Positions 17,179 to 25,207 of a stretch of 64,000 nucleotides of DNA are shown one piece after another. Each line of letters opens with the position of its first letter. Position 1 is the stretch's first letter. The stretch covers positions 62,001-126,000 of the forward strand of contig JACCWE010000101.1 of NCBI GenBank assembly GCA_013697785.1. The letters run 5' to 3'. The notes beneath the pieces are model-generated. The model did no database searches. It had not been told where the DNA came from and saw only the letters and a list, made by a program, of their open reading frames with translations. This stretch comes from Gemmatimonadaceae bacterium. GTDB taxonomy: Bacteria > Gemmatimonadota > Gemmatimonadetes > Gemmatimonadales > Gemmatimonadaceae. The position numbers and the translations under genes were made by a program.

Positions 17179-17829
17179 ATGTCTCCCGACTGCTACGACC
17201 TCCTCGAGCTCTGTGATCTCGCGGACGTCACCCCGCGAACCGTCCGCTACTATATCCAGCAAGGGCTCCTTCCTTCGCCGGACTCAAAGGGTCGCGGATC
17301 GCGCTACGACCGCACCCATCTCGAGCGAATTCAGCTCATTAAGCGGTTGCAGGGCAAGCACTTGCCTCTCGCGGAAATACGGACGCAACTCGCCGAGCTG
17401 AGCGACGCCTCGGTGGCGGCTCTCGTCGCGCAACCGGCATTCCCGGAGAAGTCGGGCTCAGCGCTGGCGTACGTGCAGGAGGTGTTGGCGAACAGCAAGA
17501 CACGCCTCTCGCTTGGTGGGAACGCAAGCTCACCGCAGGCGGTCCCCCCAGCGCCATCGCCGCGATCCGCTTCCACTCCCGCTGCGGCCCCTCCGCCATC
17601 ACCGCCATCGGCATCGCACCGGGAGAGCGTCACGGTCCCGCCTCCCGTCGCACCGGAGGAGATCGCAGCAACGACGTCTCTCCCGTCGCAACCGCGCTCC
17701 ACCTGGGAGCGCATTCCGCTCACGCCCGACATCGAGGTTCACGTTCGAAGACCACTGTCACGGCTGCACAACAAGTTGTTGGATCGCCTGCTCGAACAGG
17801 CTCGCAATCTCCTCTCCGACCAAACGTAA
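17179..17829 (+). CDS. MerR-family transcriptional regulator
   Basis: The 216-residue protein has an N-terminal MerR winged helix (YDLLELCDLADVTPRTVRYYIQQGLLP, then GSRYDRTHLERIQLIKRLQGKHLPLAEIRTQL), about residues 4-75. A Pro/Ala/Ser-rich linker (about 115-165) and a short C-terminal domain (IPLTPDIEVHVRRPLSRLHNKLLDRLLEQAR) follow. No metal-binding cysteine cluster typical of MerR/CueR is present. The dyad in its own promoter suggests autoregulation. It sits two bases before the VWA gene and probably controls that operon. ATG 17179 was chosen over an upstream TTG inside the operator. Confidence 0.85.
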   Translation: MSPDCYDLLELCDLADVTPRTVRYYIQQGLLPSPDSKGRGSRYDRTHLERIQLIKRLQGKHLPLAEIRTQLAELSDASVAALVAQPAFPEKSGSALAYVQEVLANSKTRLSLGGNASSPQAVPPAPSPRSASTPAAAPPPSPPSASHRESVTVPPPVAPEEIAATTSLPSQPRSTWERIPLTPDIEVHVRRPLSRLHNKLLDRLLEQARNLLSDQT

Positions 17830-17831
17830 GG

Positions 17832-19436
17832 ATGACGAACATGTCGACGTCGTCGCCGCTCGATCCGAACAACAATTCCAATGTGCTCGCGCCAACGCTC
17901 ACCGTGCAGGTCGATCGCACGCTCGTTCGCGCCGAGTCGCGCAGCACGCGCTATGCGCTGGTGAGCGTCGCCGCTCCAACCGCGATGCGAAACACACTTC
18001 GCATTCCCGTGAATCTCGCCATCGTGCTCGATCGCTCGGGCTCCATGGCCGGCGAGAAATTCGTGCTCGCCCGACGCGCGGTGGAGCAGGCGCTCGCTCA
18101 GCTGCAGTCCGGCGATCGCTTCGCGCTCGTCATCTACGATGACGCCGTAGATGTGCTCGCGGAGTCGACGCTCGCGACCACCGACGCGAAGCGGGCCGCG
18201 CTGGCGAAGCTCGCGCGTCTCGAGCCGCGCGGCTCCACCGATCTCTCCGGCGGATGGATGCGCGGCTGCGAGCAGGTCGCTTTCACGATGTCGTCGGACG
18301 CGCACACCAATGGCGCATCGATCAGTCGATGCCTGCTTCTCACCGACGGCTTGGCGAATCGCGGCATCACCGATCGCGATGAGCTCGTCATGCACGCCTC
18401 GGCGCTGCGCGCGCGTGGAGTGCAGACGTCGACGTTCGGAGTCGGCGCGGACTTCGATGAGCGGCTGCTCGCCGGAATGGCCGATGCCGGCGGCGGACAC
18501 TTCTACTTCCTCGCCGACGCCCGTCAGATCCCGGAGCTGATCGCGAGCGAGGTCGGCGAGGCGCTCGAAGTCGTCGTGAGAGGTGCGATGATCGAAGCGC
18601 GCTTGCCGCGCGGGATGACCGGCAAATCCCTGGGCCGCTTCAAGTCGCGGAGCGTCGAGTCAGAAGATGGCGTCACCACCCTCACGATCGACGTCGGCGA
18701 TCTCGTGTCGGCGCAGGAGCTGGAGATCGTCATCGCACTCGCATTTCCGAAGGCGCCGGAGCGTGAGGCGATCGACGCACAGATTCGTGTCACCGGCGGT
18801 GGTCACTCGTCCGCGGCCGCCGAGCGTCTTCGCTTCATTTTTGCCTCGCATGCAGAGAACGACGGCCAGCCGCGTAACCGCGCGGTCGACCGGCGCGTCG
18901 CGGCTCTGTTCGCCGAGCGTGCGCGGAGCGAAGCGCTGGAGTATCAGCGGGCGGGGCACTACGAGCGCGCACGTGGCGTGCTCACCGCGACCGCAGCACG
19001 AATCAGGCAGTACGCGGGCGACGATCAGGGGCTCGATCGCATCGCGGCCGAGCTTCGCCGCGACGTGGCGTCGCACACGGACGCGCCCATGCCGGCCATG
19101 GAAATGAAGGAGCGATACTTTCGGTCGTACGCCGCGGGACACAGCAGGGCGCCGAGCGGGAGGCGAATCGGAAGGGGTAAGGTAGCGGCGGCCTCGCCGA
19201 CACATTCTATTGATTCCTTCCATCACCCAACCACGCAGACCGGAGGTTCAGTTGAAGCGAGTCACTGGTATTGGCGGCATCTTTTTCAAGGCGAACGATG
19301 CGCCCGCGATGCACGCCTGGTACAAGCAGCATCTCGGCATCGATGTCCAGTCATGGGGCGGTGCTTCCTTCGACTGGGCGGACTCGGATGGCAAGCCCAC
19401 CGGTGGAACGACCGCCTGGTTGGTTGCTCCGGATAA
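17832..19436 (+). CDS. VWA-domain protein with run-on C-terminus
   Basis: The 534-residue product contains a von Willebrand factor A domain (about 60-230) with an intact MIDAS start, DRSGS at residues 67-71, a conserved Thr/Asp block (STDLSGG, LLTDGLANRG) and a following beta-rich part (about 235-330). A helical C-terminal region (FAERARSEALEYQRAGHYERARGVL) follows, as in bacterial chloride-channel-like VWA proteins. Such proteins bind partners through a metal ion. A natural end would be near APSGRR (about 465). Instead no stop is met and the frame continues across the start of the VOC gene to 19436, adding about 60 low-quality residues. It forms an operon with the MerR regulator. Confidence 0.85.
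   Translation: MTNMSTSSPLDPNNNSNVLAPTLTVQVDRTLVRAESRSTRYALVSVAAPTAMRNTLRIPVNLAIVLDRSGSMAGEKFVLARRAVEQALAQLQSGDRFALVIYDDAVDVLAESTLATTDAKRAALAKLARLEPRGSTDLSGGWMRGCEQVAFTMSSDAHTNGASISRCLLLTDGLANRGITDRDELVMHASALRARGVQTSTFGVGADFDERLLAGMADAGGGHFYFLADARQIPELIASEVGEALEVVVRGAMIEARLPRGMTGKSLGRFKSRSVESEDGVTTLTIDVGDLVSAQELEIVIALAFPKAPEREAIDAQIRVTGGGHSSAAAERLRFIFASHAENDGQPRNRAVDRRVAALFAERARSEALEYQRAGHYERARGVLTATAARIRQYAGDDQGLDRIAAELRRDVASHTDAPMPAMEMKERYFRSYAAGHSRAPSGRRIGRGKVAAASPTHSIDSFHHPTTQTGGSVEASHWYWRHLFQGERCARDARLVQAASRHRCPVMGRCFLRLGGLGWQAHRWNDRLVGCSG
19242..19246 (+). promoter_or_regulatory. Ribosome binding site GGAGG deciding the VOC start
   Basis: GGAGG at 19242-19246 stands five bases before TTG 19252. 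It fixes the VOC-family start and lies inside the run-on part of the VWA gene. Upstream TTG 19210 has no such site. Confidence 0.65.
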
Positions 19437-19638
19437 GAGCGACCAGTTTGCTCCAAGCAAAGCCTCGTTCATGGTCAACTACCGCGTTGATGACCTTCTC
19501 GCCCTGGTGACGGCGCTCAAGGCGGAAGGGTGCAACGTCCTCGACAAGATCGATGACTCCGAATACGGCAAGTTTGCCTGGGTCATCGATCCCGAGGGGA
19601 ACAAGGTCGAATTGTGGCAGCCGCCTGCCGGCCAATGA
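19252..19638 (+). CDS. VOC (glyoxalase/dioxygenase) superfamily protein
   Basis: This 128-residue protein has the layout of a small VOC-fold protein: an N-terminal strand-helix unit (VTGIGGIFFKANDAPAMHAWYKQHLGI), a central loop (SWGGASFDWADSDGKPTGGTTAWLV) and a second unit ending in FAWVIDPEGNKVELWQP, where the final Glu is the usual metal ligand. The fold serves glyoxalases, dioxygenases and antibiotic resistance proteins; the substrate cannot be told. The start is TTG 19252, read from a strong GGAGG. The gene overlaps the run-on 3' end of the VWA gene by 185 bases in another frame. Confidence 0.85.
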   Translation: MKRVTGIGGIFFKANDAPAMHAWYKQHLGIDVQSWGGASFDWADSDGKPTGGTTAWLVAPDKSDQFAPSKASFMVNYRVDDLLALVTALKAEGCNVLDKIDDSEYGKFAWVIDPEGNKVELWQPPAGQ

Positions 19639-19677
19639 AACGTGCTCGTACTTGCTCGCCCCTCTCACATCATCGGG

Positions 19678-20694
19678 TCAACCAACCGCCCTCGCCAGCC
19701 AGCTCAACGCCGCGATCAGCCCCACGTACGTTCCCGTCGCCTTGAGATCGCCCGGGCCCTGCTCCTTCTGCACCGCGCGCCAGACGGCGACGATTCCCAC
19801 GAGAAGCAGCAGTCGCTGATTCGTTAGCAGATACGCGATTGCGATCGCGCCGATCACCGCAATGCGCTGCGGCCTGTCGAGCGCGTGAAAGCCGCGCGAC
19901 CCATCGAGCTGCCACACGGGCGTGAGGTTGAACATGTTGATGAAGCCGGTCAAATGCGCGATTGCCGCCCAGATGGGGATGCGCGTAATCCAGAACACCA
20001 CGATCGATGCGAGTCCCGCGCCCAGTCCCCAGATCGGACCCGCGAGCCCGATCTCCGCATCGACGTGCGCATCGGCCGGATGCTCCTTCAGCATCACGAG
20101 CGCACCCACGCCCGGGATGAAGAGCGGCGCGCCAGCTCCAATGCCGAACTTCTTCAGCACCGAGACATGGCCCATCTCGTGAATGTAGATCGACACTACG
20201 AGCCCTGCCGCCAGCGGCCATCCGTAGATCTTCCAGTAGACCGCGAAGAAGCCGAGCATCGAGAAGAACGTGCTCGCCTTGGTTAGTCCGAGAATCAGGA
20301 ACTTCAGCTTTCCAAGAAGCAGCAGAAACCCAGTCGCCGCGGCACCGAGCGCGCGGCGCCAAGCGGGGTGATCGGGGTTGGTTGGTTTCTTCCCCGCCGC
20401 GCGAGGGTTCGCCGCATCGATGCGCGTCGTGAGCTCGGCGATGCGCTCGTCGATCGTCGCGTGCTGCTGCGAGTCCGGTGGCAGGAACTGAAGCGCCTCA
20501 CGCCACTGCTCGCGCGCGATCTCGAGATTGCCCGCGATGCGTGCCGCCTCGGCTCTCGCCGCGATGGTCTTCAGCTTCTCCGAGAATACGAGCGTGCCGC
20601 ACGCGGGACATGCGACCGCGTGCGGCGCGAGCTCGGTTCCGCAGTTCGCGCATTGTCCTCGACGTTCACCTGGCTGAACGCGAATCGATTCCAA
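19678..20694 (-). CDS. Zinc-ribbon M50-type (site-2-like) membrane protease
   Basis: The 338-residue product combines an N-terminal zinc ribbon (CANC at 15-18, CPAC at 29-32), a helical region (about 40-100) resembling a TPR-like hairpin, and an M50 membrane metalloprotease domain. The active-site helix reads IHEMGH (His172, Glu173, His176). The second metal motif is NLTPVWQLDGSRGF, matching the family NPxPxLDG pattern. Several membrane helices surround them. Site-2 proteases cleave within membranes, often releasing regulators. The TTG start at 20694 directly follows the stop of the neighbouring gene with no gap, so the two zinc-ribbon membrane proteins are probably co-translated. Confidence 0.85.
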   Translation of the reverse strand: MESIRVQPGERRGQCANCGTELAPHAVACPACGTLVFSEKLKTIAARAEAARIAGNLEIAREQWREALQFLPPDSQQHATIDERIAELTTRIDAANPRAAGKKPTNPDHPAWRRALGAAATGFLLLLGKLKFLILGLTKASTFFSMLGFFAVYWKIYGWPLAAGLVVSIYIHEMGHVSVLKKFGIGAGAPLFIPGVGALVMLKEHPADAHVDAEIGLAGPIWGLGAGLASIVVFWITRIPIWAAIAHLTGFINMFNLTPVWQLDGSRGFHALDRPQRIAVIGAIAIAYLLTNQRLLLLVGIVAVWRAVQKEQGPGDLKATGTYVGLIAALSWLARAVG

Positions 20695-21363
20695 TCAGAC
20701 CTTCGCCGCCGATGCGTTGCCGCCGATGCGATACGGGCCGGACACCTCGAGCACCGGCGCCGCCGTCATGGTCCACGCCTGACGCAGGCCGATGAAGATG
20801 ATGAACGCGCTGATCAACCCGGTCGGCATTGCGCCCACGCTCACCACGATCGGCAGCGCTGGAATCAACGCGGTCGCCGTCAGGAGCGATCTCTCCGTGC
20901 CGGCGGCGTAATACAGCGGAGCGTAAGCAAGCCCCACCGCGAGATAGGTGAGCGCAACGGCCAGAATCTGGAAGCGCCGCCCGCCTTTCCCCGCCGCTCC
21001 CTTTCGCACACCCCACCCGACCATCCAACCGATCAAAATCGCGACGATGCCGATCTCGAAATTCGTGATCGCGATGACGGCGTAGTACACGGCCGCGCCC
21101 GCGAGCGCCGCTCCGATGCCGAAGAGAGCGGCGAGTCCGAGCGCACCCGCTCCCGCGGGCGGAGCAAGCTGCGACTGGATCGCCTTGCGGCAGCTGTCGC
21201 ACGCGACCTTGCCATTGAGATGATAGTAGTCGCTGTCGATCGCCTTCTTGCACACGACGCACGTCGCTACCGGCGGGCCGTTGGATGCGCCGCCAGACGC
21301 GCTGCTCACCACTCGATCGAACTGCAAATCCTCGTTTGCGGTACGAGCGTCGTCGGCGGTCAT
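20695..21363 (-). CDS. Zinc-ribbon integral membrane protein, unknown function
   Basis: This 222-residue protein begins with a LIM/zinc-ribbon-like site (CVVCKKAIDSDYYHLNGKVACDSC, about 34-58) followed by about five hydrophobic segments: GLAALFGIGAALAGAAVYYAVIAI, IGIVAILIGWMVGWGV, FQILAVALTYLAVGLAYAPLYYAA, LIPALPIVVSVGA and GLISAFIIFIGLRQAW. I do not recognise a named family. Its stop abuts the start of the M50 protease gene, so it may be that protease's substrate or partner; this is inference from position and the shared zinc-ribbon layout only. Confidence 0.75.
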   Translation of the reverse strand: MTADDARTANEDLQFDRVVSSASGGASNGPPVATCVVCKKAIDSDYYHLNGKVACDSCRKAIQSQLAPPAGAGALGLAALFGIGAALAGAAVYYAVIAITNFEIGIVAILIGWMVGWGVRKGAAGKGGRRFQILAVALTYLAVGLAYAPLYYAAGTERSLLTATALIPALPIVVSVGAMPTGLISAFIIFIGLRQAWTMTAAPVLEVSGPYRIGGNASAAKV

Positions 21364-21559
21364 CGATCCTCCGGATACGGTCCGACACGTTGCCTTCGCC
21401 CGATCTCATGCGAGTCGGGCGCGCACTACTGTAAAAGATGACGAGTTGCCGGGCCGGATGGCATTCTCGGACACGCGCGGAAACAACTCTCTCCCCACCT
21501 CCGTACTGTCCACTACGAAGCATCGCTGCTGCCCATGCTCCTCATTCGTTGGAGGCATC

Positions 21560-21811
21560 ATGATCTGGTGGATCTGCGTTGGGCTCGTGGCCGGTTGGGC
21601 AACGGGCAAGTTGATGAAGGGCAGTGGCTATGGCGCCCTCATGGACGTCGTCATCGGAGTCGCGGGCGCCGTCATGGGCGGCTTTCTCATGCGCACGCTG
21701 GGTTTCGCGGGCGCCGGCGGCTTCATCTACACGGTGATCGTTGCCGTCATCGGCGCGGTCGTACTACTCTGGCTCATTCACGCGATCACCGGCAAGCGGC
21801 CCAACCCGTAG
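21560..21811 (+). CDS. GlsB/YeaQ/YmgE-family small membrane protein
   Basis: The 83-residue product is almost entirely hydrophobic with three membrane segments and the family pattern MIWWICVGLVAGWATGKLM ... DVVIGVAGAVMGGFLMRTLGF. The family is often named transglycosylase-associated but has no shown enzyme activity; members are commonly stress-induced. ATG 21560 is preceded by GGAGG at 21551-21555. It stands alone between oppositely oriented genes. Confidence 0.88.
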   Translation: MIWWICVGLVAGWATGKLMKGSGYGALMDVVIGVAGAVMGGFLMRTLGFAGAGGFIYTVIVAVIGAVVLLWLIHAITGKRPNP

Positions 21812-21877
21812 CTCGAGGGCGAGCTGCAGGGCGGAGAGTGAATGCGCGCTCGTGCTGCACCACTCTCCGGCTTCACA

Positions 21878-21955
21878 TCACGGCTTCACTCCCACCGTCG
21901 CGTACAGCTCCTTCGGATCGAAGCGAATTCCATCCTTCACGACCATCAAATGCCG
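21878..21955 (-). pseudogene. C-terminal remnant of an amidohydrolase
   Basis: The minus strand reads RHLMVVKDGIRFDPKELYATVGVKP and then TGA (21878-21880). This matches the usual tail of imidazolonepropionase-like amidohydrolases, where VMKDG is followed by a short xDPxxLYxxVGV end. Nothing of the upstream metal-binding domain remains; it is cut off near the adaptor gene start. The fragment is short, so this is a moderate call. Confidence 0.45.
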
Positions 21956-22070
21956 ATGGGGCAACGAAATCCGTCCCACCCTACGTCACAAATGGATGGT
22001 GTTTCGCACGAGCGAATGGCACGGTCATCGTCTCGCATCGAGCGTCCGCGCGCCGTAGTTTAGGATCGAT

Positions 22071-23315
22071 ATGACGAGCCCCGCCGATCTCTCCCGCCTG
22101 CGCATCAATCGCGACGCGCCCGCCGCACCAGTCCGCCGTGCGCTCGTGCGAAAGCTGATCATCCTCGGAATTGTGATCGCCGTGATCGCCGCGGTGGTGC
22201 TCCTGCTCAAGGCGCGCGCAGTCCCGACGGTGCAGGTGGTGACCGCCGCTGCATCCGGTACGTCGAGCGCCGCGGCCGGTGGAGCGACCAGCGTCACCGC
22301 CAATGGATACGTCGTCGCTCGCACCAAGGCGTCGGTGTCCGCCAAGATCGCGGGGCGCCTCGCCTCTCTCGGTGTCAGTGAAGGATCCTTCGTCCACAAG
22401 GGCGACATCATCGCGCGGCTCGACAACGCGGACCTCCTCGCCGCCGTCTCGCAGGCGCGCGCCAATGTGTCGTCCGCGCAGGCGAGTGTGATCGAGACGG
22501 CCGCCGATCGCGACCAGCTGGCGCGAGAAGCCGCGCGTGTCCGCGACATTCGGGCGAGCAATCCCACGCTCCTCTCGTCGCAGGATTACGAGTTGGCCAC
22601 CAGCCGCTCGGCGCAGGGCGATGCGCGGAGCAGCGCAGCGCTCGCGCGAAAGCAGAGCGCGGAGGCGGCGCTGGAGCTCGCCGAAGCGACGAACGACAAC
22701 ACGATCATCCGCGCGCCCTTCACGGGCACGGTGCTGCGAAAGGATGCGGAAGTGGGCGAGGTCGTTGCGCCGTCGGTTGGCGGAGGGCTCACGCGCGGCG
22801 CCGTCGTCACGATGGCCGATCTCACCACGCTCGAGGTCGAGGTCGATGTGAACGAAGCCTATATCGGTCGCATCAGCAATGGGCAGGCGGCGCGGATCAC
22901 GCTCGATGCCTATCCCGATACGTCGTTTCGCGGCGTGACGCGACAGGTCGTCCCCACCGCGGACCGCCAGCGCGCGACGGTGCAGGTGAAAGTCACGATC
23001 TCCGATCACGACTCCCGCATTCTTCCGGAGATGGGCGCGAAGGTCGACTTCCTCGCGCCGGAAGCGGCGCACGATGACAAGTCCGTGATTGCACCGCGCG
23101 CGCTGATCCGCGTACCGGAGGGGGCGGTGAAGACGGACAGCGGCGCGACGGTCGTGTGGATCGTACGCGACGGTCACCTCGTGCGGCGTGTGGTAACGAC
23201 GGGACCGGCGAGCGGCGGCTACTTCGAGATTCGCTCCGGACTCAATGGTGGCGAGCAGTTGCTCACGGGTGGCGTCGATGGGCCCGTGACCGGAATGCGC
23301 GTGAAGGTGCCGTAG
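22071..23315 (+). CDS. HlyD/MacA-type periplasmic adaptor of an efflux system
   Basis: The 414-residue protein has one N-terminal membrane anchor (LIILGIVIAVIAAVVLLL), a first lipoyl half (VTANGYVVARTKASVSAKIAGRLASLGVSEGSFVHKGDIIARLDNADL), a helical hairpin (about 125-210), the second lipoyl half (FTGTVLRKDAEVGEVV) and the beta-barrel and membrane-proximal domains. It would link the inner-membrane transporter to an outer-membrane channel. It lies 48 bases before an ATPase and two FtsX-type permease genes, which makes a MacAB-like exporter. Confidence 0.9.
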   Translation: MTSPADLSRLRINRDAPAAPVRRALVRKLIILGIVIAVIAAVVLLLKARAVPTVQVVTAAASGTSSAAAGGATSVTANGYVVARTKASVSAKIAGRLASLGVSEGSFVHKGDIIARLDNADLLAAVSQARANVSSAQASVIETAADRDQLAREAARVRDIRASNPTLLSSQDYELATSRSAQGDARSSAALARKQSAEAALELAEATNDNTIIRAPFTGTVLRKDAEVGEVVAPSVGGGLTRGAVVTMADLTTLEVEVDVNEAYIGRISNGQAARITLDAYPDTSFRGVTRQVVPTADRQRATVQVKVTISDHDSRILPEMGAKVDFLAPEAAHDDKSVIAPRALIRVPEGAVKTDSGATVVWIVRDGHLVRRVVTTGPASGGYFEIRSGLNGGEQLLTGGVDGPVTGMRVKVP

Positions 23316-23363
23316 GCATCTTCGCTGCGAGCTCATTTCTCAAACTTCAACGACGGAATTCCC

Positions 23364-24068
23364 ATGGCGCTCGTCGAAATCCGCAATGTCTACAAGTCGT
23401 TCAAGCGCGAGGCGCAGACGGTGGACGTCTACAGCGGTCTCTCGATGGACTTCGAGGAAGGGAGCTATACGGCGCTCATGGGGCCGTCGGGCTCGGGCAA
23501 GTCGACGCTCCTCAATCTCATCGCAGGGCTCGACAAGCCAACGAGTGGAACCGTGCGGGTCGAGGGCTCCGAGGTGAGCTCGATGACGTCGGCGCAGCTC
23601 GCGCCGTGGCGTGCTCGCACGATCGGCTTCGTCTTCCAGTCGTACAATCTGCTCCCGGTGCTCACCGCGCATCAAAACGTCGAGCTGCCGCTTCTCCTCA
23701 CCAACCTCGGCAAGAAAGAACGGGCCGAGCGCACGGAAATCGCGCTCGGTGTGGTGGGGCTCGCGGATCGCATGGATCACTTTCCGCGGCAGCTCTCCGG
23801 CGGGCAAGAGCAGCGCGTCGCCATCGCGCGAGCGATCGTCGCCGACCCGACGTTGATCCTACTCGATGAGCCGACGGGGCAGCTCGACTCGAAGAGCTCC
23901 GAGGAGGTGCTCGAGCTGCTTCGCCGGCTGAACGATGAATTTCACAAGACGATCATGATCGTCACGCATGACGCCAAGGCGGCTGATCGCGCGAAGGCCG
24001 TGTTGCACCTCGAGAAGGGAGTGCTTCTCGAGCGATCGCAGCTCTCGGGCGCGGGAGTGGCGACATGA
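23364..24068 (+). CDS. ABC transporter ATPase, MacB/LolD type
   Basis: The 234-residue ATPase has Walker [10 protein letters not shown] (about 39-47), Q-loop [13 protein letters not shown] signature [14 protein letters not shown], Walker [14 protein letters not shown] and the switch His in [10 protein letters not shown]. The spacing and LxP motif are those of the LolD/MacB group that powers FtsX-type permeases. The usual TGNLDS/TGDLDS reads TGQLDS. Its stop overlaps the next permease gene (ATGA). Confidence 0.93.
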   Translation: MALVEIRNVYKSFKREAQTVDVYSGLSMDFEEGSYTALMGPSGSGKSTLLNLIAGLDKPTSGTVRVEGSEVSSMTSAQLAPWRARTIGFVFQSYNLLPVLTAHQNVELPLLLTNLGKKERAERTEIALGVVGLADRMDHFPRQLSGGQEQRVAIARAIVADPTLILLDEPTGQLDSKSSEEVLELLRRLNDEFHKTIMIVTHDAKAADRAKAVLHLEKGVLLERSQLSGAGVAT

Positions 24069-25207
24069 AATTTCTTCCGCTCGTCATAGCAAACCTCAAG
24101 CGTCACAAGCTGCGCACGTTGCTGACGACGCTGAGCGTGACGCTCGCGCTCTTCCTGTTCGCATCGCTGCGCAGCGTCGTGACGACGCTCAGCGCCGGCT
24201 CCGAAGTGAGCAGCGCATCGCGGATGGTCGTGCAGAATTCGACCGCGTTCGTGATCCCGCTTCCGATGAGCTACGCCAATCGGCTCTCGTCGGTGCCGCA
24301 CGTGAAGGCGGTGACGTGGGCAAACTGGTTCGGCGGCAAGTACGGCGACGGCAAGAAGTTCTTCGCGCAGTTCGCGATCGATCCGGCTAGCTACCTCGCG
24401 ATGTATCCGGAGATCCAGGTCGCCGAAGATCAGAAGCAGGCCTTTTTGAAGGAGCGAGCGGCGGCGATCATCGGCGAAGGGCTCGTACGCTCCTTCGGCT
24501 GGAAGGTCGGGGACAACATCACGCTGCAGGGAACGATCTTCCCCGGCGACTGGACCTTTACCGTTCGCGGGATCTACCACGCGACGCTCAAGGAGTATGG
24601 CGACGATCAGTTCATGTTCCACTACGACTATCTCTACGAGAAATACCCCGACCGCGTCACGCCGGGATGGTTCATCATGCAGATCGATGATCCGACCGCA
24701 GCGCCCGGCGTAGCGAAGACAATCGACGACCAGTTCCGGAACTCGAACGCACCCACGAAGACCGGAACTGAAAAGGCGTTCGCTTCCGGCTTCGCCAGCA
24801 TGTGGGGGAACGTGAAGCTGCTCATGAGCACGATCGGCATGGCCGTCGTGTTCGCGATCCTTCTCGTCACCGCCAACGCCATGATGATGAATCAGCGCGA
24901 GCGCACATCCGAGGTGGCGGTGATGAAGACCGTTGGGTTCTCCGATCGTCGGGTCTTCGGTCTGATCATCATCGAAGCCGCCGTCATCTCCCTCACCGGC
25001 GCTCTGCTCGGGCTGGGCGCCGCGGCGCTGCTTCCGATCGTTACGGGCTTCGGGCAGGGCGGATTTCTACCGGGATTTCACGTCACCATCGGCACGATGC
25101 TCTTCGGCATCGCCGTCGCGTTGCTGCTGACGATCGCGAGCGGCGTCTTTCCCGCCTGGCAGGCCGCACGGCTGCCGGTGGTGCAGGCGCTACGGAGAGT
25201 CGAATGA
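24065..25207 (+). CDS. FtsX/MacB-type ABC permease (first)
   Basis: The 380-residue protein has one N-terminal membrane helix (LRTLLTTLSVTLALFLFASL), a periplasmic domain (about 45-260) and three C-terminal helices including VVFAILLVTANAMMMNQRERTSEVAVMKTVGFSDRRVFGLIIIEA, the FtsX-domain signature. This is the MacB/LolCE mechanotransmission layout. ATG 24065 overlaps the ATPase stop; its own stop overlaps the second permease start. Confidence 0.9.
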   Translation: MKFLPLVIANLKRHKLRTLLTTLSVTLALFLFASLRSVVTTLSAGSEVSSASRMVVQNSTAFVIPLPMSYANRLSSVPHVKAVTWANWFGGKYGDGKKFFAQFAIDPASYLAMYPEIQVAEDQKQAFLKERAAAIIGEGLVRSFGWKVGDNITLQGTIFPGDWTFTVRGIYHATLKEYGDDQFMFHYDYLYEKYPDRVTPGWFIMQIDDPTAAPGVAKTIDDQFRNSNAPTKTGTEKAFASGFASMWGNVKLLMSTIGMAVVFAILLVTANAMMMNQRERTSEVAVMKTVGFSDRRVFGLIIIEAAVISLTGALLGLGAAALLPIVTGFGQGGFLPGFHVTIGTMLFGIAVALLLTIASGVFPAWQAARLPVVQALRRVE

